DNA of 64,000 bases from NCBI GenBank assembly GCA_039964455.1, contig JBDVXK010000012.1:496001-560000 (forward strand), given 5' to 3'. The translations under genes and the position numbers were made by a program. This document shows positions 1 to 8,330 of this stretch, piece after piece. The notes beneath the pieces were generated by a model, which had not been told where the DNA came from, searched no databases, and saw only the letters and a list, made by a program, of their open reading frames with translations. Each line of letters starts with the position of its first letter. Within the stretch, counting starts at the first letter, position 1. The stretch comes from CALJFL01 sp039964455 (GTDB lineage Bacteria > Pseudomonadota > Gammaproteobacteria > Pseudomonadales > Halieaceae).

Positions 1-612
1 TTGCTCAGACAGACTTTCCTGAAATGATTCACGATTGAACAGGGAGTCCATGTAAGCCAGCAATGGCTTGGTCTGCTTGCTGGAACGGATATCCACACCC
101 AGGGATGGCAGGCGCCACAGTATCGGTGCGATGCAACAATCCACCAGTGTGAACTCTTCGCTCATGAAAAATGGCTTCTCCTCAAAAATTGGAGCGATAC
201 CCATAATTCCTTCGCGCAGTTCCTTGATGCTCTTGTTCACAACATTGTCGCTGCGTGAGTGCTGGATGGAGTCGACCAATGTGCACCAGTCCTTCTCCAT
301 ACGGTGAATAAACAGCCTGCTTTCAGCGCGAGCAACAGGATATACCGGCAGCAGCGGCGGGTGCGGGAAGCGCTCGTCGAGGTACTCCATCATCACCTTG
401 GACTCATACAACACCAGATCACGATCAACCAGCGTAGGCAGGGAGTTATAGGGGTTTAAATCCGCCAGCTCTGCCGGTGGGTGCAGGCTGTCTGATTCAA
501 TCAGGTCGACTGTCACACCTTTTTCCGCCAGGACGATTCTGACCCGGTGACTGTAATGACTACTGCTATCCGAAAAGAAGGTCATGGAAGACCGCTTTGC
601 CACTACGCCCAT
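1..612 (-). CDS. sspA: Stringent starvation protein A (3' end outside window)
   Basis: Glutathione-S-transferase-fold protein that binds RNA polymerase as a transcriptional co-regulator in stationary phase and starvation; the family lacks GST activity. The reading frame is open from an ATG at 612, preceded by an AGGAG ribosome site, to the window edge and gives 204 residues of an expected ~210. The N-terminal thioredoxin-like half (TFFSDSSSHYSHRVRIVLAEK) and the GST signature NPYNSLPTLVDRDLVLYESK are clear. It lies just downstream of the cytochrome bc1 genes, the same order as in Pseudomonas (rplM-rpsI-petABC-sspA-sspB), so sspB probably follows outside the window. Assignment by family resemblance and synteny. 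Confidence 0.93.
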   Translation of the reverse strand, partial: MGVVAKRSSMTFFSDSSSHYSHRVRIVLAEKGVTVDLIESDSLHPPAELADLNPYNSLPTLVDRDLVLYESKVMMEYLDERFPHPPLLPVYPVARAESRLFIHRMEKDWCTLVDSIQHSRSDNVVNKSIKELREGIMGIAPIFEEKPFFMSEEFTLVDCCIAPILWRLPSLGVDIRSSKQTKPLLAYMDSLFNRESFQESLSEQ

Positions 613-697
613 CAGGGACTCCTCAAAAAACTCTATATTAATTTACGGCGCGTACGTGTGACGCACGCCGGTGATCAGACTGCTCGTTTACAAGCGA

Positions 698-2737
698 TCA
701 GTGAACGTCTTTCCAGTATTCGCGATTAAGTAACCAGGCAAATACAAAGAACAAGGAAATGAACAACAAAACGAAAACACCAATACGCTGTCTTTCTGCT
801 GCCATGGGCTCCGCCGTATAGGCCAGAAAGTTCACCAGGTCATAAATGGCTGCATCGTATTCTTCCGGGTTTAACTGCCCCGCCTCGGCAATTCGAAATT
901 GGCCGCAGGGGTCTTCCAGAATATCTTCACCAGTCAATGGATCTCGCTTTACGCCACCGTTGGAAGCGGTCACGGCGCCCATTGCGCACTCCGGCATGCC
1001 TTGCAGGTCAAGCAACACATGAGGCATACCAACGTCTTTAAAGACCTTGTTATTCACGCCGTAGGGGCGACTGTCATCTTTGTAGAATGTGCGCAGATAG
1101 GTGTACAACCACTCTGGCTGTCGGGCGCGGGAAACCAGTGTCAGATCTGGTGGCGTGGCGCCAAACCAGACCTTGGCATTATCTTCGTCCATGGCGTTGT
1201 GCATCAGCGCACCGATCTTCTCGCTCGGGTCGAACATCAGATTGGCCTGAAACAGGTCCTCCGGTATCCCCAGATCTTCCGCGACACGGTTATAACGCGA
1301 GTACTGCAGCGAGTGACACCCCATGCAGTAGTTCATATACAATCGCGCGCCGTTTTGCAGCGATGCCTTGTTTTGCGGATCTACACTGATCTCGTCGCAG
1401 GGCATGGAGCCACAGTTGAATGCCGATTCAGCGCCAACAGCACGCAGCGGTAATATGGTCAGGGCCAGTATCAGGGCCAGTCCACCCATGCTACCCCAGA
1501 ACCCTATGCCGCCGTCCATGGTCACGCGCTCAGGTACCGGCTTGGTCTTGTCCAGCGACGACCAGATGGGCATCAGCAGGAAGAAGCCGAAGTAGATGAC
1601 TGAACAAATCTGAGCTAAAAACGTTCTCGCCGGTGTTGGTGCTTTAACACCCAGCACGCCCAAAATCAGAAAGGAAGCCACGAACACCACCAGCATTACC
1701 TTGGTGATATTACCGCGATAACGCCAGGACCTCACCGGGCTCTTATCAAGCCAAGGCAACATAAACGGAACGGCCACAGAGGCTGCAAAAGCCACGAAAC
1801 CCCAGAACTTGTCCGGAACCGCACGCAGTACAGAGTAAAATGGCGTGAAATACCACACCGGCGCAATATGCTCGGGTGTTTTCAGGGCATTGGCTTCTTC
1901 AAAGTTGGCAAACTCAAGGAAGTAGCCGCCCATCTCAGGCATGAAAAACATCACGCCGCAGAAGATGAACAGGAAGACAGCTATCGCCTGCAGGTCGTGT
2001 ACCGAGTAATACGGGTGAAAAGCGACGCCATCCAGAGGAATGCCATCGGGACCCTTATGCTTCTTGATATCCACACCATCCGGGTTGTTTGAACCCACCT
2101 CGTGCAGTGCCAGCAAGTGCAATACCACCAATGCCAACAATACGATTGGCAGAGCGACAACATGCAGCGCAAAGAAACGGTTGAGCGTGATTCCCGAAAT
2201 CAGGTAATCGCCGCGAATCCAGGTAACGATGTCTTCGCCCACGACAGGAATCGCCCCAAACAGCGAGATGATGACCTGCGCACCCCAGTAGGACATCTGC
2301 CCCCAGGGCAAGACGTAGCCGACAAAGGCTTCAGCCATTAGCACCACAAAGATCAACATCCCGAAGATCCAGATGAGCTCACGCGGCTTCTTGTATGACC
2401 CGTACAACATTGCACGGAACATGTGCAGATAGACGACCATAAAGAACGCGGAGGCACCCGTAGAGTGCATGTAGCGCAGGATCCAGCCATAGTCGACATC
2501 ACGCATGATGTATTCGACCGACGCAAAAGCACCTTCCTGGCTGGGCGTATAGTTCATCGTTAACCAGATGCCGGTGAGCAGCTGGTTAACCAGAACCAGC
2601 AAGGACAGCACACCGAAGAAGTACCAGAAATTAAAGTTCTTGGGCGCATAGTACTGGCCCATGTGCGTATTCCAGGCACGCATGATCGGCAGACGCTCGT
2701 CTACCCAGTCTCGCAACCCTATCAACATATTATTCAT
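698..2737 (-). CDS. Fused cytochrome b / cytochrome c1 of the bc1 complex
   Basis: One 679-residue reading frame holds both redox subunits of ubiquinol:cytochrome c oxidoreductase. Residues 1-~405 are cytochrome b, with haem-ligand histidines near 91, 105, 192 and 207 and the Qo-site PVWY motif near 293. A hydrophobic segment ending LPLRAVGA (~417-436) looks like an internal signal peptide. Cytochrome c1 follows, with haem-c motif CMGCH at 471-475 and a C-terminal membrane anchor (~650-670). In Pseudomonas and E. coli relatives these are normally two genes; the layout matches the fbcH polyprotein of Bradyrhizobium, which is cleaved after translation. The ATG overlaps the petA stop by one base (TGATG), implying translational coupling. 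Cleavage after AVGA is inferred. Confidence 0.95.
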   Translation of the reverse strand: MNNMLIGLRDWVDERLPIMRAWNTHMGQYYAPKNFNFWYFFGVLSLLVLVNQLLTGIWLTMNYTPSQEGAFASVEYIMRDVDYGWILRYMHSTGASAFFMVVYLHMFRAMLYGSYKKPRELIWIFGMLIFVVLMAEAFVGYVLPWGQMSYWGAQVIISLFGAIPVVGEDIVTWIRGDYLISGITLNRFFALHVVALPIVLLALVVLHLLALHEVGSNNPDGVDIKKHKGPDGIPLDGVAFHPYYSVHDLQAIAVFLFIFCGVMFFMPEMGGYFLEFANFEEANALKTPEHIAPVWYFTPFYSVLRAVPDKFWGFVAFAASVAVPFMLPWLDKSPVRSWRYRGNITKVMLVVFVASFLILGVLGVKAPTPARTFLAQICSVIYFGFFLLMPIWSSLDKTKPVPERVTMDGGIGFWGSMGGLALILALTILPLRAVGAESAFNCGSMPCDEISVDPQNKASLQNGARLYMNYCMGCHSLQYSRYNRVAEDLGIPEDLFQANLMFDPSEKIGALMHNAMDEDNAKVWFGATPPDLTLVSRARQPEWLYTYLRTFYKDDSRPYGVNNKVFKDVGMPHVLLDLQGMPECAMGAVTASNGGVKRDPLTGEDILEDPCGQFRIAEAGQLNPEEYDAAIYDLVNFLAYTAEPMAAERQRIGVFVLLFISLFFVFAWLLNREYWKDVH

Positions 2738-3333
2738 CAGGCTGCCTCCGTATCCACGCCGATCACAAGCACATTGTCACCCTCGAAAGAGTATGGGGGC
2801 ACCACCAAATTGGCCGACGCAGGCACACCTGAGTAAACACGGCCGGCAAGGTCAAACTTGGAACCGTGGCAAGGGCAGAAGAACCCGCCTAACCAGGCAT
2901 CGCCGCCTAGGTCGGCCGCGCCAACTTCAGGGCGAAATTTGGGTGCACAGCCAAGGTGCGTGCAAAGACCAACAACAACCAACAACTCCGGGCGCAGCGC
3001 CCGGGCATCCCCGGAAATGTAGGCTGGCTGCTCGGATGCCGTCGAGTCCGGGTCCTTCAACTGGTCGTTGAGTTCACCCAGATCCTCTACCTGGCTGTTC
3101 GTGCGATGCATAACGTACACCGGCTTGCCGCGCCATTCGACCACAATCATCTGGCCGGGCTCCAACTTGCCGATGTCAGCTTTAACTGGCGCCCCGGCCG
3201 CTTTGGCTTTCGCCGAGGGGTTCCAGGACCCGACAAATGGCACCGCGATACCCACGACGCCGGCGACGCCCACCGCACTGGTGGCGGCGGTCAGGAAACG
3301 TCTCCTGCCGCTGTTTACGCCATCGCTACTCAT
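2737..3333 (-). CDS. petA: Rieske iron-sulfur subunit of cytochrome bc1
   Basis: Carries the high-potential 2Fe-2S cluster that takes the first electron from ubiquinol and passes it to cytochrome c1. The cluster-binding boxes CTHLGC and CPCHGSKFD are intact. The N-terminus has a twin-arginine-like stretch (GRRRFLTAATS) followed by a membrane anchor, consistent with Tat insertion. The start at 3333 (MSSDGVNSG) is chosen because GGGAG sits just upstream and it gives 198 residues, typical for the family; an in-frame start 25 codons upstream would add a basic leader unlike homologues. First gene of a two-gene bc1 operon, directly followed by the fused b/c1 gene. Confidence 0.95.
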   Translation of the reverse strand: MSSDGVNSGRRRFLTAATSAVGVAGVVGIAVPFVGSWNPSAKAKAAGAPVKADIGKLEPGQMIVVEWRGKPVYVMHRTNSQVEDLGELNDQLKDPDSTASEQPAYISGDARALRPELLVVVGLCTHLGCAPKFRPEVGAADLGGDAWLGGFFCPCHGSKFDLAGRVYSGVPASANLVVPPYSFEGDNVLVIGVDTEAA

Positions 3334-3503
3334 TTGAATCTCCCTTGCTTTTCGGCTCGAATACAGCCTTTTGCGCCCGTGCGGGCGAGACTTTAACAAA
3401 CGCGCCAAATGGTAATGATTTTGCCTTGTTGTTACAAGGAAAACGCCTTGATTTAACAGCCTTTTTCACCGCATGCAGCGGTAAAGTCCAGCCCGAGAAC
3501 AGG

Positions 3504-3542
3504 CAAAAAAAAACGTCCGCCCTGCAGCAGGCCCGGACGTTT
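3504..3542 (-). terminator. Intrinsic terminator of rplM-rpsI
   Basis: On the minus strand an AACGTCCG arm pairs with CGGACGTT across a GC-rich loop, directly followed by a run of nine T residues. It lies 40 bases after the rpsI stop and before petA, the expected place for a factor-independent terminator separating the ribosomal-protein and bc1 operons. Confidence 0.85.
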
Positions 3543-3581
3543 CCGAATTTTGTAGCCGGCCGTCAAGGCCGACAGACAAGA

Positions 3582-3974
3582 TCAGCGCTTGGAGAACTGA
3601 GGACGCTTACGCGCCTTGCGCAGACCGACCTTCTTCCGCTCCACCTCACGGGCGTCACGAGTAACGTAACCAGCACCACGCAAAGTACCGCGCAGCGACT
3701 CGTCATATTCCAGCAATGCACGGGTGATACCGTGACGAATCGCTCCGGCCTGACCAAAGCTGCCACCGCCTTCGACGGTCACATTGATATCAAATTTATC
3801 ATTTAATTCAACGAGTTGTAATGGCTGACGCACGATCATGCGAGCCACTTCACGGCCAAAATACTGGTCCAGTGGGCGCTTGTTGACAGTGATGTCGCCA
3901 CCACCGTTTTTAATGAAAACTCGTGCTGTGGACGTCTTGCGGCGGCCGGTGCCGTAATATTGGGTAGCTGACAT
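3582..3974 (-). CDS. rpsI: 30S ribosomal protein S9
   Basis: 130 residues, the normal bacterial S9 length. It begins SATQYYGTGRRKTSTARVF and ends with the basic RKARKRPQFSKR tail that reaches the P-site tRNA in the small subunit. Second gene of the rplM-rpsI operon, 12 bases after rplM, followed by a strong intrinsic terminator. Nothing unusual. Confidence 0.99.
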   Translation of the reverse strand: MSATQYYGTGRRKTSTARVFIKNGGGDITVNKRPLDQYFGREVARMIVRQPLQLVELNDKFDINVTVEGGGSFGQAGAIRHGITRALLEYDESLRGTLRGAGYVTRDAREVERKKVGLRKARKRPQFSKR

Positions 3975-3986
3975 AAATAATATCCG

Positions 3987-4415
3987 TTAGATGTTCAGTG
4001 CTTGCGGCTGCTGAGCGCTATGGGGGTGTTCAGTACCCGCATAAACCTTCAGCTTCTTGAACATGGCGCGTCCCAGCGGGTTACGCGGCAGCATGCCTTT
4101 TACCGCACCCTGGATAACACGCTCCGGGGCCTTGTCGATCAACTTCTCAAAGGAAATTGATTTCAGACCGCCGGGATATCCGGTGTGGGAGTGATAGATC
4201 TTGTCTTTTGCCTTGGCACCGGTAACGCGCACCTTCTCAGCATTAATCACGACAATGTAATCGCCAGTATCCACGTGCGGGGTGTATTCCGCCTTGTGCT
4301 TACCGCGCAGACGGTGAGCAATTTCGCTGGCCAGCCGACCCAGGGTCTTGTCAGAGGCGTCTACGACAAACCAGTCGCGAGACACTTCTTCTGCTTTGGC
4401 ACTAAAAGTTTTCAT
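3987..4415 (-). CDS. rplM: 50S ribosomal protein L13
   Basis: 142 residues from the ATG at 4415, exactly the E. coli L13 length, with the conserved KTLGRLASEIAHRLRGKHK and HVDTGDYIVVINAEK segments. An upstream in-frame start would add 11 residues not found in the family, and the AAGAGGCGG ribosome site fits 4415. L13 binds 23S rRNA early in large-subunit assembly and in E. coli represses its own mRNA; a leader hairpin that can pair with the ribosome site is present here. Confidence 0.99.
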   Translation of the reverse strand: MKTFSAKAEEVSRDWFVVDASDKTLGRLASEIAHRLRGKHKAEYTPHVDTGDYIVVINAEKVRVTGAKAKDKIYHSHTGYPGGLKSISFEKLIDKAPERVIQGAVKGMLPRNPLGRAMFKKLKVYAGTEHPHSAQQPQALNI

Positions 4416-4422
4416 CAATAAC

Positions 4423-4455
4423 CGCCTCTTGGAGGGCTCCAATTTCAAGGAGGCG
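4423..4455 (-). promoter_or_regulatory. rplM leader hairpin covering the ribosome-binding site
   Basis: In the mRNA, CGCCTC (4455-4450) can pair with GAGGCG (4428-4423), with an inner TTGGA/TCCAA stem. The 3' arm contains the Shine-Dalgarno bases of rplM, so the closed hairpin would block translation. L13 autoregulation is known in E. coli; that this hairpin mediates it is inference. Confidence 0.45.
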
Positions 4456-4456
4456 A

Positions 4457-4485
4457 ATACTACTGAAACGATACCCCCTTTTCAA
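4457..4485 (-). promoter_or_regulatory. Sigma-70-type promoter of rplM-rpsI
   Basis: Minus strand: TTGAAA (4485-4480), a 17-base spacer, then TAGTAT (4462-4457). The boxes and spacing are close to consensus and sit about 45 bases upstream of the rplM start codon, leaving room for the leader hairpin. Confidence 0.65.
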
Positions 4486-4582
4486 GGACAAAATTAATAA
4501 AAATTCGACACTTACGGCTGTCCGCACGGCGGCGCTGACGGCGATCGGGAAATACCCCCCAAGGCCGCAGCAATACAGGGTT

Positions 4583-5704
4583 TCAGGGCTTGTGCTCTCT
4601 CGCCAGATACTCGTGGGACTGCATCTCCTGTAACCGGGAGATGGTCCGCTGAAACTCGAACTCCAGCCTGCCGCCCGCATACAGCTCTAGCAGGGGCATG
4701 GCCGCGGCCAACACCAGCTTGACATTGCGGTCGTAAAACTCGTCCACCAGGTTGATAAATCGCCTGGCCTGGTCGTCCGTATCCACACCCATCGCCGGCA
4801 CCCCGGAGATCAGCACCGCGTGAAACTCCCTGGCCAGCTCGATATAGTCATTTTGTGAGCGCGGCCCATCGCACAGCTCGGCAAAATCAAACCAGGCAAC
4901 ATCATCCGCCACGCACCGACAGGTCAGGTAGCGGCCATTGACCTGTAGTCTTTCCCAGTGCTTGCCTGCGGTGGGGGCAAGGCGGTCGAAGCTGTCGCGA
5001 AGGCTGATGTCAGCGCTTTCGTCCAATGGGTAGTGGTACAGCTCTGCCTGCTGCAAGGTCCGCAGACGGTAATCAACCCCGGCATCAACATTCACCACCT
5101 GGGTGTATTTTTCGATCAAGGCGATAGCAGGCAGGAAGCGCTGCCGCTGCAGCCCGTTGTCATACAGCTTCTCGGGCACAATATTTGAGGTGGCCACCAG
5201 CGTCACACCGCGCTCAAACAGCGCCTCCATCAGGCCGCCCAGGATCATTGCATCGGCGATATCAGTGACAAAAAATTCGTCAAAGCAAATCACCCGCGTT
5301 TCTTCGGCTATTCGGTCGGCCACCATCAGCAGCGGGTTTTTTTCACCCTCAAGGCTTGTCAGGTCAGCATGTACACGCTGCATGAAGCGATGAAAGTGGA
5401 CGCGCATCTTGCGATCCAAAGGCAGGCAATCGTGGAAGGTGTCAACCAGATAGGTTTTACCGCGCCCGACACCACCCCACAGGTACAAACCGATTTCGGG
5501 CTCGGCTGCCGTGTTGCGCCAGCGCCGCCATAAGCCGGCCAGCCCACTCGCCGCCTGGTCACTGGCCAGCAGGCGCTCGTACAAGTCCTGTAAAAGCGCT
5601 ACCGCGTTCTCCTGGGCGGGATCATGACTGAAATCCTCACGCTGCAGATCAGCCTGATAGGACTGCCAGGGAGTTAGCTTGCGGCTGTTCAAGTTGGGGG
5701 CCAT
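4583..5704 (-). CDS. zapE: Cell division ATPase ZapE (AFG1-like)
   Basis: P-loop ATPase of the AFG1/ZapE family that acts at the Z-ring during constriction in E. coli. Walker A is GGVGRGKTYL and Walker B is VICFDEF, followed by the ATSN segment (VTLVATSNIVPEKLYDNGLQ). Starting at 5704 gives 373 residues against about 375 in E. coli; an upstream in-frame ATG at 5764 adds 20 residues without family support. No strong ribosome site is visible at either, so the start is uncertain. It is divergent from zapG. Confidence 0.93.
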   Translation of the reverse strand: MAPNLNSRKLTPWQSYQADLQREDFSHDPAQENAVALLQDLYERLLASDQAASGLAGLWRRWRNTAAEPEIGLYLWGGVGRGKTYLVDTFHDCLPLDRKMRVHFHRFMQRVHADLTSLEGEKNPLLMVADRIAEETRVICFDEFFVTDIADAMILGGLMEALFERGVTLVATSNIVPEKLYDNGLQRQRFLPAIALIEKYTQVVNVDAGVDYRLRTLQQAELYHYPLDESADISLRDSFDRLAPTAGKHWERLQVNGRYLTCRCVADDVAWFDFAELCDGPRSQNDYIELAREFHAVLISGVPAMGVDTDDQARRFINLVDEFYDRNVKLVLAAAMPLLELYAGGRLEFEFQRTISRLQEMQSHEYLAREHKP

Positions 5705-5842
5705 CACCGGATACGGAAATTCCGGCCACTTTACCCAGCGACCACCCGGTTGGCAACGCTGCAAGCTGCTGCAATCTATTGCCAGAGGGGCAATGCGGGT
5801 ATACTGCCCTTGTCAGTCACCCCCGAATTAGAGGAACCCCTT

Positions 5843-6325
5843 GTGTATAGTCTCAGCCTTACTACCCTAGCCCTCATCGCTGCCGCGACATTGCTTGTTG
5901 GACTCCTGATCGGCCTGCTGGCAGGACGCAGGACCTCCAAGGATGGTCAGCGCTACCGCGAGGTCGAGCGCAAGCTGGATCAGGTGATGCAGGACAAGAA
6001 GGCTTTTGAGGACGATGTTGTCGATCACTTTGCCGACACCGCCAAGTTGCTCAACAACCTGACAGAAAGTTACCGCGACGTGCACAACCATCTGGCTACC
6101 GGCGCTGCCAGCCTGTGCCAGGGCAAAGGCCCGGTGGCACTTGGCCAACTGGAAAGTGACGCCGCAGACCCAACTCTGATTCCCGAGCAGCTGGCCGATG
6201 TACAGCAACCCCTGGACTACGCTCCCAAGACCTCACCCGACGAAAAAGGGATGCTAAACGAGGAATTCGGTCTGGACAGGCAGCCCAACGCGGTCATCCA
6301 GGAAGATCAGCCAAAAACCGCCTAG
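5843..6325 (+). CDS. zapG: ZapG/YhcB family inner-membrane envelope protein (DUF1043)
   Basis: 160 residues from a GTG at 5843 with GAGG eight bases upstream. One N-terminal membrane helix (~4-25, SLTTLALIAAATLLVGLLIG) is followed by a conserved coiled coil (REVERKLDQVMQDKKAFEDDVVDHFADTAKLLNNL) and a variable acidic tail. In E. coli YhcB links cell division, elongation and envelope synthesis. In other gammaproteobacteria the gene is also beside zapE and degS-type protease genes, as here. Family assignment is firm; the exact role is not established. Confidence 0.9.
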   Translation: MYSLSLTTLALIAAATLLVGLLIGLLAGRRTSKDGQRYREVERKLDQVMQDKKAFEDDVVDHFADTAKLLNNLTESYRDVHNHLATGAASLCQGKGPVALGQLESDAADPTLIPEQLADVQQPLDYAPKTSPDEKGMLNEEFGLDRQPNAVIQEDQPKTA

Positions 6326-6373
6326 CACAGGGCTGCAACAGTCCGGCCCTGCACGCATAGGCCGGGAGCGGCA

Positions 6374-7135
6374 CTAAACCGGATTATCGATATCCACGAA
6401 GTGGTGTTCGATCCCGAACTGCCTCGCCACATCCTCCCCTACTGCCTGCACGCCATACCGTTCGGTGGCGTGATGGCCAGCGGCCAGAAAGTGAATACCC
6501 TCCTCCCTGGCAATGTGGACCGTCTGCTCTGACGCTTCGCCGGTAATAAACACCTGGGCGCCCGCCGCAACTGCGGCCTCTATATAACCCTGTGCCGCTC
6601 CTGTACACCACGCTATACGCTGCACGCTGGCGTCGACAGGGCCGATATGCAAGGGCTGTCTCCCGGTCGTTGTCGCCAGCGTATCAATCAGCGCGGAGAT
6701 CGGCGTCGCCTCAGGCAAACTGCCGATATTGCCAACCCCTTCATCGTTATCCGCAGCCAACAGGTCCGAGCTCTCAATACCCAGCAATCGGCCAAAACAG
6801 GCGTTATTACCCAACGCCGGATGCGCATCAAGCGGCAGGTGATAAGCAATCAGGCTGATGTCGTTAGTCAGCAAGGCCGCCAGCCTGCGCCGCTTCATTC
6901 CAGTCACGCAGGGATCCTCTCCCCGCCAGAAGTAGCCGTGGTGAACCAATATGGCGTCAGCTTCCACCGAGATTGCTGCATCGATGAGGGCCTGGCAGGC
7001 TGTTACACCGGTCACCAGACGGGCGACTTCCGGGCGGCCCTGCACCTGCAGACCATTGGGGCAATAATCCCTGAAGCGCCCCGGCTGTAGCTGTTTGTCC
7101 AGGTGGCTGAGCAACTCTGTCAGCGTGGTCGGCAT
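6374..7135 (-). CDS. Nif3-like dinuclear metal-centre protein (YbgI family)
   Basis: 253 residues, the usual length for the Nif3/YbgI family, which forms a hexameric toroid with a two-metal site. Metal-ligand motifs are present: AILVHHGYFW, IAYHLPLDAHPALGNN and, near the C-terminus, AGHHATERYGVQAVGE. Reported roles in other organisms vary (GTP cyclohydrolase-like, NAD-related), so no reaction is assigned. It is convergent with zapG (48-base gap) and divergent from the AlgW/DegS protease, an arrangement also common in pseudomonads. Confidence 0.92.
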   Translation of the reverse strand: MPTTLTELLSHLDKQLQPGRFRDYCPNGLQVQGRPEVARLVTGVTACQALIDAAISVEADAILVHHGYFWRGEDPCVTGMKRRRLAALLTNDISLIAYHLPLDAHPALGNNACFGRLLGIESSDLLAADNDEGVGNIGSLPEATPISALIDTLATTTGRQPLHIGPVDASVQRIAWCTGAAQGYIEAAVAAGAQVFITGEASEQTVHIAREEGIHFLAAGHHATERYGVQAVGEDVARQFGIEHHFVDIDNPV

Positions 7136-7220
7136 GATTTTTCCTCTCGCATATCAATCTGGCAGGCGGGCTGCCGTGGTCAGGCGCATACTATACAATG
7201 AGCGCGCGTCACTGAGAGAG

Positions 7221-8330
7221 ATGATGAAGGAAGGCTTGAAATTTATCACCTGGCCGGCCATTGCGGGCCTGCTGGCAGCACTATTGATACTTGATCGCTG
7301 GGTACTTACCGAGAACCCTCAGTCGGGTAGTGGCAGCGCTATGCCAGATAGTTACCACGTGGCTGTCACCCGGGCGACGCCGGCTGTTGTCAATATCAAC
7401 ACCGCCAAGCTGGTGACCGCCCGTCGCAATCCGACCCTGGAGGAACTGTTTTTCAGACAACTGGCGCCCAGTCAGCGACAACGACAGCGCCTGGAGCAGT
7501 CACTGGGTTCCGGGGTCATCATGACCGAGCAGGGCCATATTCTCACCAATAACCATGTCATCGATGGTGCCGACGCCATTCAGGTGATGCTACATGATGG
7601 CCGCTCTGCCCGTGCCGTCGTAGTCGGCACCGACCCCGACACAGACCTGGCAGTGCTGCAGATTGACCTGCCCGACCTGCAACCGGTAACCCGTGGAAAC
7701 TCCGACCTGGCCCGGGTGGGCGACGTGGTACTCGCCATAGGCAACCCACTGGGGTTCGGCCACTCGGTAACCCAGGGAATTGTATCGGCACTGGGCCGCT
7801 TCGGCCTTCAGCTCAGCACCTATGAAAACTATATCCAGACCGATGCCATCATTCATTTGGGTAACTCTGGCGGCGCGCTGATCGACAGTCAGGGGCACCT
7901 GCTGGGGATCAACACGCTGATCTACACAGGCAGCAATCAGACACGTGGCTCCGCCACCGGAATAGGCATAAGCCTGGCGATACCTGCCAACCTGGCGGTG
8001 TTCGTCATGCAGGACCTTATCGACTATGGCGAGGTCATTCGGGGATGGCTTGGTGTGCAGGTTGAACCGCGCAGACTGCTTGAGAGCAGCGGCCAGGCCT
8101 TACTGGTTACCGATGTGACACCCGACAGCCCCGCTGCACGAGCCGGCGTTCTCCCCGGAGACCTGATTACACATATCGATAACGAGTTGGTGGTAGACGG
8201 TCGCCAGACCAAAAACCGGATAGCCTTTCTGCGGCCAGGGGACACCATCGAAGTGACGGTTCAGCGGGGTAATCAGTCTCTGGATCTCAAAGGTGTCGTG
8301 GGCACCTTGCGGGAATCTCCGTCGATCTAG
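7221..8330 (+). CDS. degS: Periplasmic site-1 serine protease DegS/AlgW
   Basis: 369 residues from the ATG at 7221, preceded by GAGAGAG. One N-terminal membrane anchor (FITWPAIAGLLAALLIL) is followed by a trypsin-like domain with catalytic His in LTNNHVIDGAD, Asp in DPDTDLAVLQ and Ser in GNSGGALID, then one PDZ domain (~270-365). The single PDZ and uncleaved anchor separate it from DegP/DegQ. DegS/AlgW starts regulated cleavage of the RseA/MucA anti-sigma factor when misfolded porins bind the PDZ domain. Its stop codon overlaps that of hisD tail to tail (CTAG). In Pseudomonas hisC lies between algW and hisD; here it does not. Confidence 0.93.
   Translation: MMKEGLKFITWPAIAGLLAALLILDRWVLTENPQSGSGSAMPDSYHVAVTRATPAVVNINTAKLVTARRNPTLEELFFRQLAPSQRQRQRLEQSLGSGVIMTEQGHILTNNHVIDGADAIQVMLHDGRSARAVVVGTDPDTDLAVLQIDLPDLQPVTRGNSDLARVGDVVLAIGNPLGFGHSVTQGIVSALGRFGLQLSTYENYIQTDAIIHLGNSGGALIDSQGHLLGINTLIYTGSNQTRGSATGIGISLAIPANLAVFVMQDLIDYGEVIRGWLGVQVEPRRLLESSGQALLVTDVTPDSPAARAGVLPGDLITHIDNELVVDGRQTKNRIAFLRPGDTIEVTVQRGNQSLDLKGVVGTLRESPSI

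Noticed and set aside
1380..1520. Fusion of cytochrome b and c1 as a possible lost stop codon
   Set aside because: The frame is clean, the linker has a normal signal-peptide pattern and the same arrangement is known as fbcH, so an error is not the preferred explanation.
4402..4680. 92-residue minus-strand reading frame between rplM and zapE
   Set aside because: It overlaps the zapE C-terminus in another frame and the rplM promoter and leader; composition is arginine/serine-rich shadow sequence with no family resemblance.
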